Positions 1-5,516 of a stretch of 6,545 nucleotides of DNA are shown in pieces; the stretch's first letter is position 1; each line of letters opens with the position of its first letter. Below the pieces are notes generated by a model. That model saw only the letters and a program-made list of their open reading frames with translations. It had not been told where the DNA came from and searched no databases. Origin of the DNA: Bradyrhizobium sp. (lineage in GTDB: Bacteria > Pseudomonadota > Alphaproteobacteria > Rhizobiales > Xanthobacteraceae). The translations under genes and the position numbers were made by a program. The DNA is taken from the NCBI GenBank assembly GCA_028290305.1, contig JAQGKC010000260.1, positions 1-6,545 on the forward strand, in the 5' to 3' direction.

Positions 1-336
1 CTTGGCCCGCTGTTCCCGAGTGTGGCGCTCGCTGGCGTGCTGCGCGAGTCCGGTTGCACGCATCCGGTCGCCGCCAGCGCCGGGTACGGCGAGCCGAGCC
101 TCGTCTTTCTCGCCGGCACCGAAACCCGTCTCACCGATGCGTCAGGAGCGGCAGACTTCCTGCGCGAGGGCGACTGCCGTTTTGCCTTCATCGAAACGCA
201 TCAGGAAAGCGCTTTTGCCCAGCGCGCAGAAGCGATTGGGCTGCGCTATGAACGCGGACCGCGTGTCGAGGCATTCAACTTCAGCAAGGGCCGGCCAATC
301 ACCATCGCCATCTTCCGCTCAGCGGGCGAACCCTGA
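1..336 (+). CDS. C-terminal end of GT39/ArnT-like membrane glycosyltransferase (5' end outside window)
   Basis: The frame is open from the first base, so the gene begins left of the window and only about 111 residues are visible. The text GYGEPSLVFLAGTETRLTD, followed by a GAADFL-like helix and a closing strand, resembles the soluble C-terminal region of dolichyl-phosphate-mannose-type (GT39, ArnT/PMT-like) glycosyltransferases of Bradyrhizobium relatives. Such enzymes are multi-span inner-membrane proteins that move a sugar from a polyprenyl-phosphate donor to a periplasmic acceptor such as lipid A or another glycan. The catalytic N-terminal loops and membrane spans are not in the window, so neither substrate nor activity can be judged. 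A GTG at 22 could be mistaken for a start, but the reading frame continues upstream of it without a stop. The stop codon is TGA at 334-336. Family assignment is from memory of the motif pattern, not from a search. Confidence 0.72.
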   Translation, partial: LGPLFPSVALAGVLRESGCTHPVAASAGYGEPSLVFLAGTETRLTDASGAADFLREGDCRFAFIETHQESAFAQRAEAIGLRYERGPRVEAFNFSKGRPITIAIFRSAGEP

Positions 337-494
337 CCGAGATTGAGCCAGAGTTTACAATAGGACGCGTATAACGCGTTGGACCAAGAAGATCCGGCGG
401 CATTTTCCAGCTGCATAAAGTGAAACGAATGGAGCGGATTACTACGCCGCGCGGGGCGACTGTTCGAGGCGCGGACCGCTTCAGCATGCGGAGT
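337..494. other. Intergenic stretch with no recognisable gene
   Basis: Between the glycosyltransferase stop and the transposase remnant I see no supported coding frame. The only structured element is a pair of ACGCGT hexamers separated by ATA at 365-379. Each hexamer is its own reverse complement, so the unit is at once a direct and an inverted repeat. No terminator-like hairpin with a T run is seen directly after the glycosyltransferase stop. Confidence 0.5.
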
Positions 495-840
495 TCATGC
501 AGCGATGCGCTGTAGCCATGATGACCTCTGGGAACGCAATGATCTTGCCTGCGGCAGCTCCGTGTATGGGCCGCTTCTCCGGGCAGTCCTTGTTGAACGA
601 GAGATGCGTCCTGGCGTCACGATGATTGAAAATAGCCCGACAGGACGCGGCGCAAGTGACGCTCGTTGAGGATGATAACGTGATCCAGACATTCGCGGCA
701 GATCGAACCGATGAGATGCTCGACGGAAGGGTTCTGCCACGGTAATCGCGGAGCAGCGACGACCTCCTCGATGAGACCGTACGATGTGGCCAGATCCCGC
801 AGCGCAGTGTCCCAGGGCAAGGCCCAGTCATCTGACAGGA
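495..840 (-). pseudogene. Frameshifted remnant of a DDE integrase-core (rve) transposase, C-terminal part
   Basis: On the minus strand, one frame (820 down to about 630) gives a block containing VVAAPRLPWQNPSVEHLIGS and then RECLDHVIILNERHLRRVLS. This is the hallmark C-terminal part of the integrase catalytic core (rve-type) in insertion sequence transposases, including the Glu of the DDE triad in the position normally read as NPxVE. After GYF the frame breaks, and the continuation, DARTHLSFNKDCPEKRPI then GKIIAFPEV, is found in another frame down to about 535. A second shift restores a family-like ending, RIAA plus TGA, at 495-497. The upstream text ALPWDTALRDLATSYG looks like a collapsed version of the region holding the second Asp. 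No N-terminal half and no clear terminal inverted repeats are visible, so this is a dead insertion sequence fragment. The exact IS family was not determined. Confidence 0.8.
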
Positions 841-957
841 AAGCCAGTCCTGCGTGGGAGAATGCACGCGCAACTCGGTCGCGTGGCCGTTGTTCCTTGT
901 CACGTGCCTGTGCTTCAAATGGGCCTTGGATCAGGAGCCGCGCGGCTTGCGCAATGC

Positions 958-991
958 AAAAAAATCAGGCCCCGGAATCACTCCCGAGGCC
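958..991 (-). terminator. Rho-independent terminator of the 1301-1033 micro-operon
   Basis: Read on the minus strand, an 8-pair stem GGCCTCGG / CCGGGGCC (one T-G wobble), with a short loop, is followed after TGA by seven T residues. It lies about 40 bases past the stop of the 58-residue gene and is oriented to end that transcript. This is the clearest transcription terminator in the window. Confidence 0.8.
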
Positions 992-1032
992 CGACTATAC
1001 GGCGCGTGGTACATCCGCACGCGCTACCATCA

Positions 1033-1209
1033 TCACGGTTTATTGCCTTTTTTCTTCGCCTTCTTTAATTTTTTCAGCGTGTCGGCCTGACTTCGATACG
1101 CCCGAGCTAACGCGGAAAGATTCTGCACGGCTTCGACGTCCGACACTGCACGCGACATGCGTTCAGCTTTGTCGGCCTGCTTCCGAAAGAATTTTACTTC
1201 CTTGATCAT
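1033..1209 (-). CDS. Small charged helical protein, 58 residues, unknown function
   Basis: The product begins MIKEVKFFRKQADKAERMSR and ends in a strongly basic tail, KKLKKAKKKGNKP. It lacks a signal peptide or membrane span and should be mostly alpha-helical: residues 4-20 and 26-50 are rich in Lys, Arg, Glu and Ala. I recall similar short proteins as uncharacterised in Bradyrhizobium genomes. Function is unknown; a basic helical protein could bind nucleic acid or a partner helix, but this is speculation. I chose the ATG at 1209 because it sits two bases after the stop of the upstream 29-residue gene, which suggests translational coupling. A longer frame from a TTG at 1284 would overlap that whole gene and has no support. 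No strong Shine-Dalgarno sequence is seen directly upstream, only a weak GAAG, which fits coupling. An intrinsic terminator follows at 991-958. Confidence 0.72.
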   Translation of the reverse strand: MIKEVKFFRKQADKAERMSRAVSDVEAVQNLSALARAYRSQADTLKKLKKAKKKGNKP

Positions 1210-1211
1210 CG

Positions 1212-1301
1212 CTAATACGGCTTCGGTGTGTATTCGAGTGCGACGAAAACCCCGAGGCTGATCATGAGCACGAGCATTCCCCAACCGAAGAAAGATTGCA
1301 T
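1212..1301 (-). CDS. 29-residue single-span membrane peptide
   Basis: This ORF starts at an ATG whose Shine-Dalgarno sequence AGGGAG lies nine bases upstream (minus strand, 1316-1311). The peptide begins MQSFFGWGMLVLMISLGVFV and ends ALEYTPKPY before TAG at 1214-1212. Residues 6-22 form one hydrophobic helix, so it should sit in the inner membrane with short polar ends. It is too short for most gene callers. Its stop is two bases from the start of the 58-residue gene, and both share the terminator at 958-991, so the two form a small operon. Functions are unknown: single-span micropeptides in bacteria often regulate membrane complexes or act as toxins, but nothing here decides. The good ribosome binding site, the near-contact with the next gene and a coherent hydrophobic profile argue that it is real. 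Confidence 0.68.
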   Translation of the reverse strand: MQSFFGWGMLVLMISLGVFVALEYTPKPY

Positions 1302-1497
1302 CGCAGCTTTCTCCCTAATTGCTGATCGGGCTGTCTGGCCGTCACGATAACCCAAAACGGGCCACCTCTAAATTCAAATTAGGCCACTGAGGTCGGAAAC
1401 CAAGTACCCCATACTTCACTTCCGAGCGTCGGCCTCGCTGATGGCTCGAAACGACCGCTGAGCATTCTGAAGTCCGGCAATCGCGTTCGCGTCACCG
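1302..1497. other. Intergenic region and junction upstream of truncated HlyD-like gene
   Basis: Apart from the ribosome binding site of the 29-residue gene at its left end, no coding frame is supported. The segment must hold the promoter of the minus-strand micro-operon, but I cannot point to convincing -35/-10 boxes. At about 1360-1392 the motif GGCCAC occurs twice in an AT-richer context (ACGGGCCACCTC and TAGGCCACTGAG). This recalls the repeated ends of IS21-type elements, but the match is weak. The sequence similarity to HlyD-like proteins begins abruptly at about 1498. Confidence 0.35.
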
Positions 1498-2175
1498 GAC
1501 ATCGTTTTTGCACAGCAACAGGCCGACCGCTACCAAAAACTGGCGAAGGACGGCTGGGGCACCGTTCAAAATGCCCAGCAGTTTACGTCCCAGCTGCATC
1601 AGCAGGAAGCGTCGGCGCAGTCTGCACAGGACAACCTCAATCAGGCGCTGCGGCAAGTCGAGACGCTGAAAGCGCAGCGCCTGAGCGCCGAGGCAGGTCT
1701 CGCGCAAGCCAAGACCCAGCTAAACCAAGCGGAGGTGAACCTCGAACGCACGCGCATTCTCGCTCCGGTCGACGGTTATGTGACGAACTTGTTGGCGCAG
1801 CTTGGCGACTACGTCAATGTCGGCCTAAGCACCATTTCTCTTGTCGACGCTGATTCATTCTGGGTCGACGGATATTTCGAGGAGACGACTCTTGCTCCTA
1901 TCCGCGTGGGCGATTCAGCTCAAATCAAGCTGATGGGCCACAGTCAGATCGTGCGCGGTCACGTCGACAGCATCGCCCGCGCCATCAACGTTGCGAACGC
2001 GCAGCCCAACAATCAAGGGGTTGCTACCGTCAATCCCATATTCACCTGGGTGCGCCTGGCCCAACGCATCCCGGTTCGCATCCATATCGATGAGGTGCCC
2101 CCGGGTATCGTGCTCACGGCCGGCATGACTGCCACGATTGAGATCGACGATCGAGGTCATGCCTCAGCCAGGTGA
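1498..2175 (+). pseudogene. 5'-truncated HlyD/EmrA/AaeA-type membrane fusion protein
   Basis: From about 1498 the frame reads FAQQQADRYQKLAKDGWGTV, then a long Gln/Ala-rich coiled coil, then ERTRILAPVDGYVTNLLAQL (second half of the lipoyl/barrel-sandwich domain), DADSFWVDGYFEET and WVRLAQRIPVRI in the beta-barrel. This is the classic periplasmic adaptor of tripartite efflux pumps (HlyD_D23 / EmrA / AaeA-like), which bridges an inner-membrane exporter to an outer-membrane channel. Family members are usually about 290-390 residues; here the N-terminal membrane anchor and first lipoyl half are missing. An in-frame TGA at 1468-1470 lies just upstream and there is no start codon before the coiled coil, although a GTG at 1735 could initiate a useless fragment. 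The C-terminus, ending at TGA 2173-2175, looks complete. No exporter gene lies next to it. I infer a rearrangement that removed the 5' part and left a non-functional gene. Confidence 0.85.
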
Positions 2176-2341
2176 GGCGCAGGCCTAGCTCTGTCTGGGA
2201 CCCTGCAGGCGTCGATGCGTCGTTCGGCCACGCGACGAATGAACGGCAGCTTTGCGCCATGAGCGGTCGTTCCATAATCGCTCATTCCGCGATTCTCGCA
2301 TGAGCTTGCTTCGGGTTCTATGTCGACGCGCGCCTCTGTGA
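2176..2341. other. Intergenic stretch after the truncated adaptor gene
   Basis: No supported gene. A 62-codon minus-strand frame crosses the region (2345-2157), but its start is in an arbitrary place, it overlaps the end of the adaptor frame and the product resembles nothing I recognise. I treat it as chance. Confidence 0.4.
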
Positions 2342-2575
2342 ACAAAGAGCAAGTACTTAGGCCTTCCCCGCGGCAGTGCTCGTATCTATCGGCTGCTCGG
2401 TGGCCTTCAGGCTGGCACCTTTGGCTCTGGCTGGGGTGTCGATATTCTGTGGCCCGATGGCGAAACGGAAGTAATCAAGGGCTTTATTACGGAACATGAC
2501 GCGGTTAAGTGGATTGCTGATCACTCTAAGGCTTGGCAGGGAAATACGAACGACAAGTCACCCCAAGCGCCCTAG
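2342..2575 (+). pseudogene. Small hypothetical protein frame lacking a start codon (GWGVDILWPDGETEVIKGF)
   Basis: The frame 2342-2575 encodes RIYRLLGGLQAGTFGSGWGV, then DILWPDGETEVIKGFITEHD and AVKWIADHSKAWQ, ending at TAG 2573-2575. Alternating beta strands followed by an HDAVKWI helix recall short single-domain proteins with a strand-strand-helix layout (as in DUF2188-like or similar tiny folds), but I cannot name the family with confidence. An in-frame TGA at 2339-2341 precedes it and no ATG, GTG or TTG occurs in frame before the conserved-looking part. The only initiator-like codon nearby, GTG at 2338, is in a different frame. Either the 5' end was lost or a one-base shift separates start and body near 2345-2360. 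Codon usage is coding-like, so the body was probably a real gene. Sequencing error is another explanation. Confidence 0.5.
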
Positions 2576-2805
2576 CGACCCCAACCATCTCGCTCCTGAC
2601 GCCGGAAGAAAGCGCGGCGCCTAGCGCCACGGCCGGCCGATGCGCTTGCATGGCCCTTTCCCGAGTCTCAGGAACTCGCTGGTGCGTGTGGCGATTGCGG
2701 GCTGCCAGGTGAAAGCGGCGAGGCTCAAACGAATTAGGCCGCCCGGCATCAGCGACCTTTGTCAGTCAGGCGCGGTTTGCATGGCTGCGGCCACTTTGGT
2801 CATGG
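2576..2805. other. Stretch without a recognised gene
   Basis: I looked in all frames between the small hypothetical frame and the ribbon-helix-helix-like gene and found no product with recognisable motifs. The frame of the following gene is open upstream for about 15 codons before its ATG, but that translation (SQARFAWLRPLWSW) is low in coding character. Confidence 0.4.
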
Positions 2806-2949
2806 ATGCGAGTTGAGCCCGCCCTGAAAGCTCGGTTAGAAGCGGAGGCGGCAAAAGCTGGCATGACGTTAGCCGCTCATGCGGAACGCGCGCTTGACGT
2901 TCATTCTAAAGGTCCGGTGTGGATGTTAATGCCCAACGGAAATCGATAA
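2806..2949 (+). CDS. 47-residue ribbon-helix-helix-like protein (possible orphan antitoxin or DNA binder)
   Basis: The ATG at 2806 opens a frame with the product MRVEPALKARLEAEAAKAGM, then TLAAHAERALDV and a short tail ending NGNR before TAA at 2947-2949. The pattern of a short strand (RVEP), helix (ALKARLEAEAAKAG) and second helix starting TLAAHAERAL is what one expects of an Arc/CopG-type ribbon-helix-helix N-terminal domain, used by small DNA-binding repressors and antitoxins. RHH proteins work as dimers through the N-terminal strand. The assignment is from pattern only: the strand is very short and no search was possible. No good Shine-Dalgarno sequence is evident. The 3' end overlaps the frame beginning at 2919. 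No toxin gene is recognisable next to it, so if it is an antitoxin it is orphaned. Confidence 0.42.
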   Translation: MRVEPALKARLEAEAAKAGMTLAAHAERALDVHSKGPVWMLMPNGNR

Positions 2950-3219
2950 ATTGCGAGGTTTGCCTGACTATAGAAGAGCCATCGAAAGACCGGCTCGATT
3001 GCTACGATGGTGTCGTGCCGCCAGATCCAAAAGCAAAACCGCCAACTGCAAAGGTGGTCGCCGATTGCAAATTCCTGAAAGAGGAGGATGAGCGGCTGGG
3101 CTGTTTCAATCGATTTGGTGAAGCCGGCGCGGCCAGCCGCCCGTTCGGAAAGGCGCACCGAAGGTTCAACCTTCAAAGTGAGCAGGCCGGTCGAGCAGGC
3201 GCTGACGGCGAAGAAATAG
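2919..3219 (+). pseudogene. Cys-containing tandem-motif protein, apparently frameshifted and missing its signal peptide
   Basis: The product shows two copies of a motif of the form C...(I/L)xEExxxRLxC(Y/F): INCEVCLTIEEPSKDRLDCY and then DCKFLKEEDERLGCFNRF, joined by a Pro/Lys-rich linker PPDPKAKPPTAK. The C...RLACYD pattern is seen in secreted proteins of alphaproteobacteria and in the T6SS-associated TagO/VasI type, so an exported role is plausible, but no signal peptide is present. The frame begins at a GTG right after an in-frame TAA (2907-2909), so the N-terminus is probably lost. In frame, translation runs on to 3710 and would fuse with the next gene. A one-base shift at about 3117 instead yields VKPARPAARSERR and a TAG at 3217-3219, touching the ribosome binding site of the next gene. 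I judge this the original ending and the long fusion an artefact of a frameshift. Confidence 0.5.
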
Positions 3220-3224
3220 GGAGG
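3218..3224 (+). promoter_or_regulatory. Strong Shine-Dalgarno site deciding the start at 3234
   Basis: AGGGAGG lies nine bases before the ATG at 3234. It overlaps the TAG at 3217-3219 of the alternative frame of the preceding gene, a typical tight operon junction. It favours initiation at 3234 over a fusion protein starting at 2919. Confidence 0.75.
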
Positions 3225-3233
3225 CTCGCAGCG

Positions 3234-3710
3234 ATGCAATATCCGCATTGGTTGATTGTAGCCGGAGCCGTCTTGGTGGTGTTCGGATTCATTAGGTTTG
3301 CATTTCGCCAAAAAAAGAACGTTGAGCCCAATCATGAGCCGATGGAAAATGAAGGCGAAGGGGAAATGACCGAACGTAAAGCAGAACCTTCCGGCCACCG
3401 TTCCCATCTCGGCCGACGGAGCCACCGCGGCACCCCCAGCCAGGCAGGCAATAAGCAAGCCCTCACGGGCGGCTTTCGCGCACCAGCGGTGCGAATATGG
3501 CCATCATGTCGCAGGACGCCTTATCAAAAAACCGCGTTTATTAGGGTCGGGTCGCTTCCTGTTGGAACACAAGTGGCGGCCTGCACGGTCCCGCCGCCCC
3601 CGGTGCCCCCAATACCAAGGCGGGGCCGTGCCCTGAGCGTCACCTGCGCGGCCGGTGAATCTATGCAGTCCAACCGAGCGCTGTGCATGGCCGTATTTTA
3701 CCGGGCTTGA
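3234..3710 (+). CDS. Single-span membrane protein with N-terminal anchor, unknown function
   Basis: Starting at ATG 3234, behind a strong ribosome binding site, the product begins MQYPHWLIVAGAVLVVFGF with one membrane helix at residues 6-25. A basic stop-transfer (RFAFRQKK) and an acidic tail (EPMENEGEGEMTE) follow. The N-terminal 50-60 residues resemble short one-span membrane proteins that I recall as uncharacterised in Bradyrhizobium. The remaining residues up to the TGA at 3708-3710 are rich in Arg, Pro and Ser and low in complexity (VPPPPVPPIPRR), unlike a conserved domain. The gene may therefore once have ended earlier and been extended by a frameshift or mutation near 3370-3400. The gene lies directly after the Cys-motif gene and probably shares its transcript. 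Function is unknown; the membrane anchor is the only solid prediction. Confidence 0.55.
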   Translation: MQYPHWLIVAGAVLVVFGFIRFAFRQKKNVEPNHEPMENEGEGEMTERKAEPSGHRSHLGRRSHRGTPSQAGNKQALTGGFRAPAVRIWPSCRRTPYQKTAFIRVGSLPVGTQVAACTVPPPPVPPIPRRGRALSVTCAAGESMQSNRALCMAVFYRA

Positions 3711-3774
3711 ACCTTTACACGGTCTGTGCGCACGTATTGATATCGGGGGATTGCGCTGTCCGGATTAATGCCGA

Positions 3775-3804
3775 CGCCACCAGCATCATTTAGCTTTGGT
3801 GGCG
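3775..3804. terminator. Hairpin between converging genes, possible terminator
   Basis: CGCCACCA (3775-3782) and TGGTGGCG (3797-3804) are perfect inverted repeats with a 14-base loop. The hairpin lies between the end of the plus-strand gene at 3710 and the end of the minus-strand frame at 3825, where a shared terminator is expected. There is no T run on either side, so termination is uncertain. Confidence 0.35.
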
Positions 3805-3824
3805 TTGTGCGTTTGGAGCAGCGG

Positions 3825-4279
3825 TCACCGAAACACTTCCTCGAAGATGGATCGCATCGGCCCGGTTTGCTGCCCGATCAGGTGCGGGATCACCGCGCGC
3901 TTTAGGCGCGCGGTGGCCAACCCCGAATCCCATGAACCCCTCGCCCCGCGCCAGCGCCACCGCGCGCCCCGCCTTGTAACGGGCATTGAATTCCCGGAGC
4001 GTGACATCCCTGCGCATCTGTTCAATCAGGGCGTCGAGACTGGCGACGGCGGCATCGGCCCGGCCGATCGCAACATCGTCAGGCGTCAGGGTCGCCCGTA
4101 GGAGGCCGCAGAGCGCGCCATGGCCACAGTGGAGCATCGACAGCGCACTGACGGGCCGCGCTGGCTACATGCGCGGCGTCCTGTTCGGCGATCCACCATC
4201 GGGCCGCGCCCGTGCCAGTGATCTTGCGGCCGGTGTGAATCGAGCAAACGCCATCGTGTTCGACGATGGTGATCGGCAC
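3825..4279 (-). pseudogene. Hypothetical gene broken by two frameshifts
   Basis: Three minus-strand frames join into one plausible protein. Part one starts at a GTG at 4279 and reads VEHDGVCSIHTGRKITGTGA then ARWWIAEQDAAHVASAARQC. At about 4140 the coherent text moves to a second frame, ALCGLLRATLTPDDVAIGRA then IEQMRRDVTLREFNARYKAG and GEGFMGFG. At about 3930 it moves again, to LATARLKRAVIPHLIGQQTG then PMRSIFEEVFR, ending in TGA at 3827-3825. Each single frame continues past these points into low-quality sequence. The restored product would be about 150 residues, soluble and mainly helical, with a beta-rich N-terminus. I do not recognise the family; short hypothetical proteins ending like this are, as I recall, found in Rhizobiales. 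Two independent shifts make sequencing error less likely than decay. Confidence 0.6.
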
Positions 4280-4346
4280 CGCGCCAGATGCCGCAAGATA
4301 TCCTAGACTTGGTCCAGTGCCCGCAAGGCCACCGAGCTTTTCCCGA

Positions 4347-4544
4347 CTAAGGAACGCGCATCCGTCTGGGCTGGCGCCGCAGTGCGGGTTTTGATTTCAG
4401 GCTTTCAAACTCGTCGAGTAGATCGAGCAAAACCCTCGGGTCAAGATGAACGAAGCGAACGCAACCCTTCACGCTAGTACCCCAAACCGCCTTCTTGTGT
4501 TCCGCCTCGCCTCTGAGGGCTTTTAACTTTGTTTTCGAGATCAT
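4347..4544 (-). CDS. 65-residue hypothetical protein
   Basis: The product starts MISKTKLKALRGEAEHKKAV at an ATG preceded by TGAGGATAG, so a GAGG Shine-Dalgarno sequence sits about four bases away, which is close but usable. The layout is an N-terminal charged helix (residues 3-20), a short strand (GCVRFVHLD) and a second helix (PRVLLDLLDEFESLKSK), then a basic, probably disordered tail (RRQPRRMRVP). No signal peptide, membrane span or catalytic motif is visible. The helix-strand-helix pattern with an LLDLLDEFE ending recalls small accessory proteins of phages and integrated elements, but this is only an impression. It lies upstream of the broken gene at 4279-3825 on the same strand, 67 bases away, and could have been co-transcribed with it. 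Confidence 0.55.
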   Translation of the reverse strand: MISKTKLKALRGEAEHKKAVWGTSVKGCVRFVHLDPRVLLDLLDEFESLKSKPALRRQPRRMRVP

Positions 4545-4898
4545 CTATCCTCAGCAAAAGTTTTCCTCGCCGCGAATCGATGAAGCGCTATAAGAGCGCG
4601 AAATTTGGGGCAAAACGTTTATCTCCAGAAATACAAACCAAGCGGCATTGCCGCCTGATCGTGCCGCGTTCGATCACGCTGACGGCATCGCGCCAGATGT
4701 AGCGACATATTGCTCGGCGCGTTAGCCAGCATGCGGCGATCGATAGCGGCGCGCGCGGGTGGGCAATGAAGTTTGCACGCGGCGCGTGGCCGGCGGTGTA
4801 ATCAATATGAGGCCAAACTCTTCGCTTCAGTCGACGAGCGCCGGCGGGCGATGCTCTGCCCGGTTCGCTGGTGCTCAAGTGACGGAGTGCTGCTGGTT
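4545..4898. other. Stretch without a confidently recognised gene
   Basis: A 96-codon minus-strand frame (4878-4588) crosses this region. Its C-terminal half, with AICRYIWRDAVSVIERGTI and RRQCRLVCISGDKRF, has fairly coding-like codon usage, but its N-terminal part does not and I recognise no domain. A second minus frame gives a comparable quality of text, so the evidence is ambiguous. The region also must contain the promoters for the divergent genes at 4544 (minus) and 4899 (plus); no clear -35/-10 pair was found. Confidence 0.35.
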
Positions 4899-5257
4899 AT
4901 GGCATCGGCTAAGCCGCTGACGAAGTCGGACCACGAAAACCTACTCGACGGCGGTAGCTTTCCTAATTGGGACTATATGCCAAGCGAAGATGGCGGTCCG
5001 TTCGAATCGAGAGCTTCTGATTGGGGGCGGATCAACGGAAGGCTCGCCTTAGACCATTCGACACCGGTTCATGACACCGCTGAAGAGCTTGATGAATTGA
5101 GGCGGCAGGCGGGGAATGAGCGGGCAGCGCCCTCACCTCTCATCTGGATGGGCCCATCGCCTACTAGCGTTTTGGCCGGACCGAAATCTAAAATTCATTT
5201 AATGGTGTCGGCGGACTGCGGACCTACATCAGCTTCACGCCTTCGGCGTTCTCTTAG
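4899..5257 (+). pseudogene. Hypothetical gene, probably frameshifted near its 3' end
   Basis: From ATG 4899, with GGAG eleven bases upstream, the product reads MASAKPLTKSDHENLLDGGS, then FPNWDYMPSEDGGPFESRAS and later DTAEELDELRRQAGNERAAP. It is acidic and hydrophilic, with one predicted helix near residues 62-75, and has no recognised domain. The in-frame continuation to 5405 becomes Ser/Arg-rich and overlaps the next gene in another frame. At about 5185-5205, in an AT-rich run, a different frame takes over with GVGGLRTYISFTPSAFS and a TAG at 5255-5257, eight to thirteen bases before the GTG of the next gene. That is the spacing expected for a natural gene end. I therefore suggest a one-base indel; the alternative is an intact 168-residue protein ending at 5405. 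A longer start at TTG 4773 is possible but unsupported. Confidence 0.38.
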
Positions 5258-5269
5258 TGGAGCTTTCCC

Positions 5270-5473
5270 GTGCCGAACACCTTGGGAAAAGTCGGCGTTC
5301 GCGCGCTTGAACCCAGTGAGCTTTCTAAAGGTCGATACCTTGGAGACGCGGGCACGGCGAACAGTTACGAGGAATCAGTCAGCTGGGAACGGATCGCCGT
5401 CCTAGTCGCCGTTGCGCTGCCGGTTTTTGGCGGGTTGTACTATGCGCTTCTGAATTTTTTATTGTTTGGATGA
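5270..5473 (+). CDS. 67-residue tail-anchored-like membrane protein
   Basis: The frame starts at GTG 5270, with TGGAG seven bases upstream, and ends at TGA 5471-5473. The N-terminal 40 residues (from MPNTLGKVGVRALEPSELSK) are hydrophilic. Residues 42-66, RIAVLVAVALPVFGGLYYAL followed by LNFLLFG, form a single C-terminal membrane helix. This topology puts most of the protein on the cytoplasmic side with the C-terminus in the membrane. Third codon positions are G/C-biased as in neighbouring genes. It overlaps the long version of the preceding frame, which I think is an artefact, and is followed after 43 bases by another single-span protein gene. The two may be co-transcribed. No family was recognised and function is unknown. 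Confidence 0.55.
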   Translation: MPNTLGKVGVRALEPSELSKGRYLGDAGTANSYEESVSWERIAVLVAVALPVFGGLYYALLNFLLFG

Positions 5474-5516
5474 AGGCCCGTTGCCAACTTAGCCGAGACG
5501 GTAACAGCATTCTAAT

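Noticed and set aside
481..918. 145-residue minus-strand protein
   Set aside because: Only its C-terminal third matches the transposase family; the N-terminal part is the wrong frame of the same broken transposase.
711..1205. 164-residue plus-strand protein
   Set aside because: It is antisense to the transposase remnant, crosses a terminator and overlaps the 58-residue gene; it has no protein-like motifs.
1915..2160. Minus-strand frame of 81 codons inside the adaptor gene
   Set aside because: It is antisense to a clearly recognised membrane fusion protein domain.
2901..3458. Long minus-strand frame of 185 codons with hydrophobic stretches
   Set aside because: It lies antisense to the Cys-motif gene and the membrane protein gene, which have motifs and a strong ribosome binding site. 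The antisense product has no recognisable domain and is best explained as a shadow.
2919..3710. Single 263-residue fusion of the Cys-motif protein and the membrane protein
   Set aside because: A strong Shine-Dalgarno site and ATG at 3234, plus a stop in the neighbouring frame at 3217-3219, argue for two genes with a frameshift in the first.
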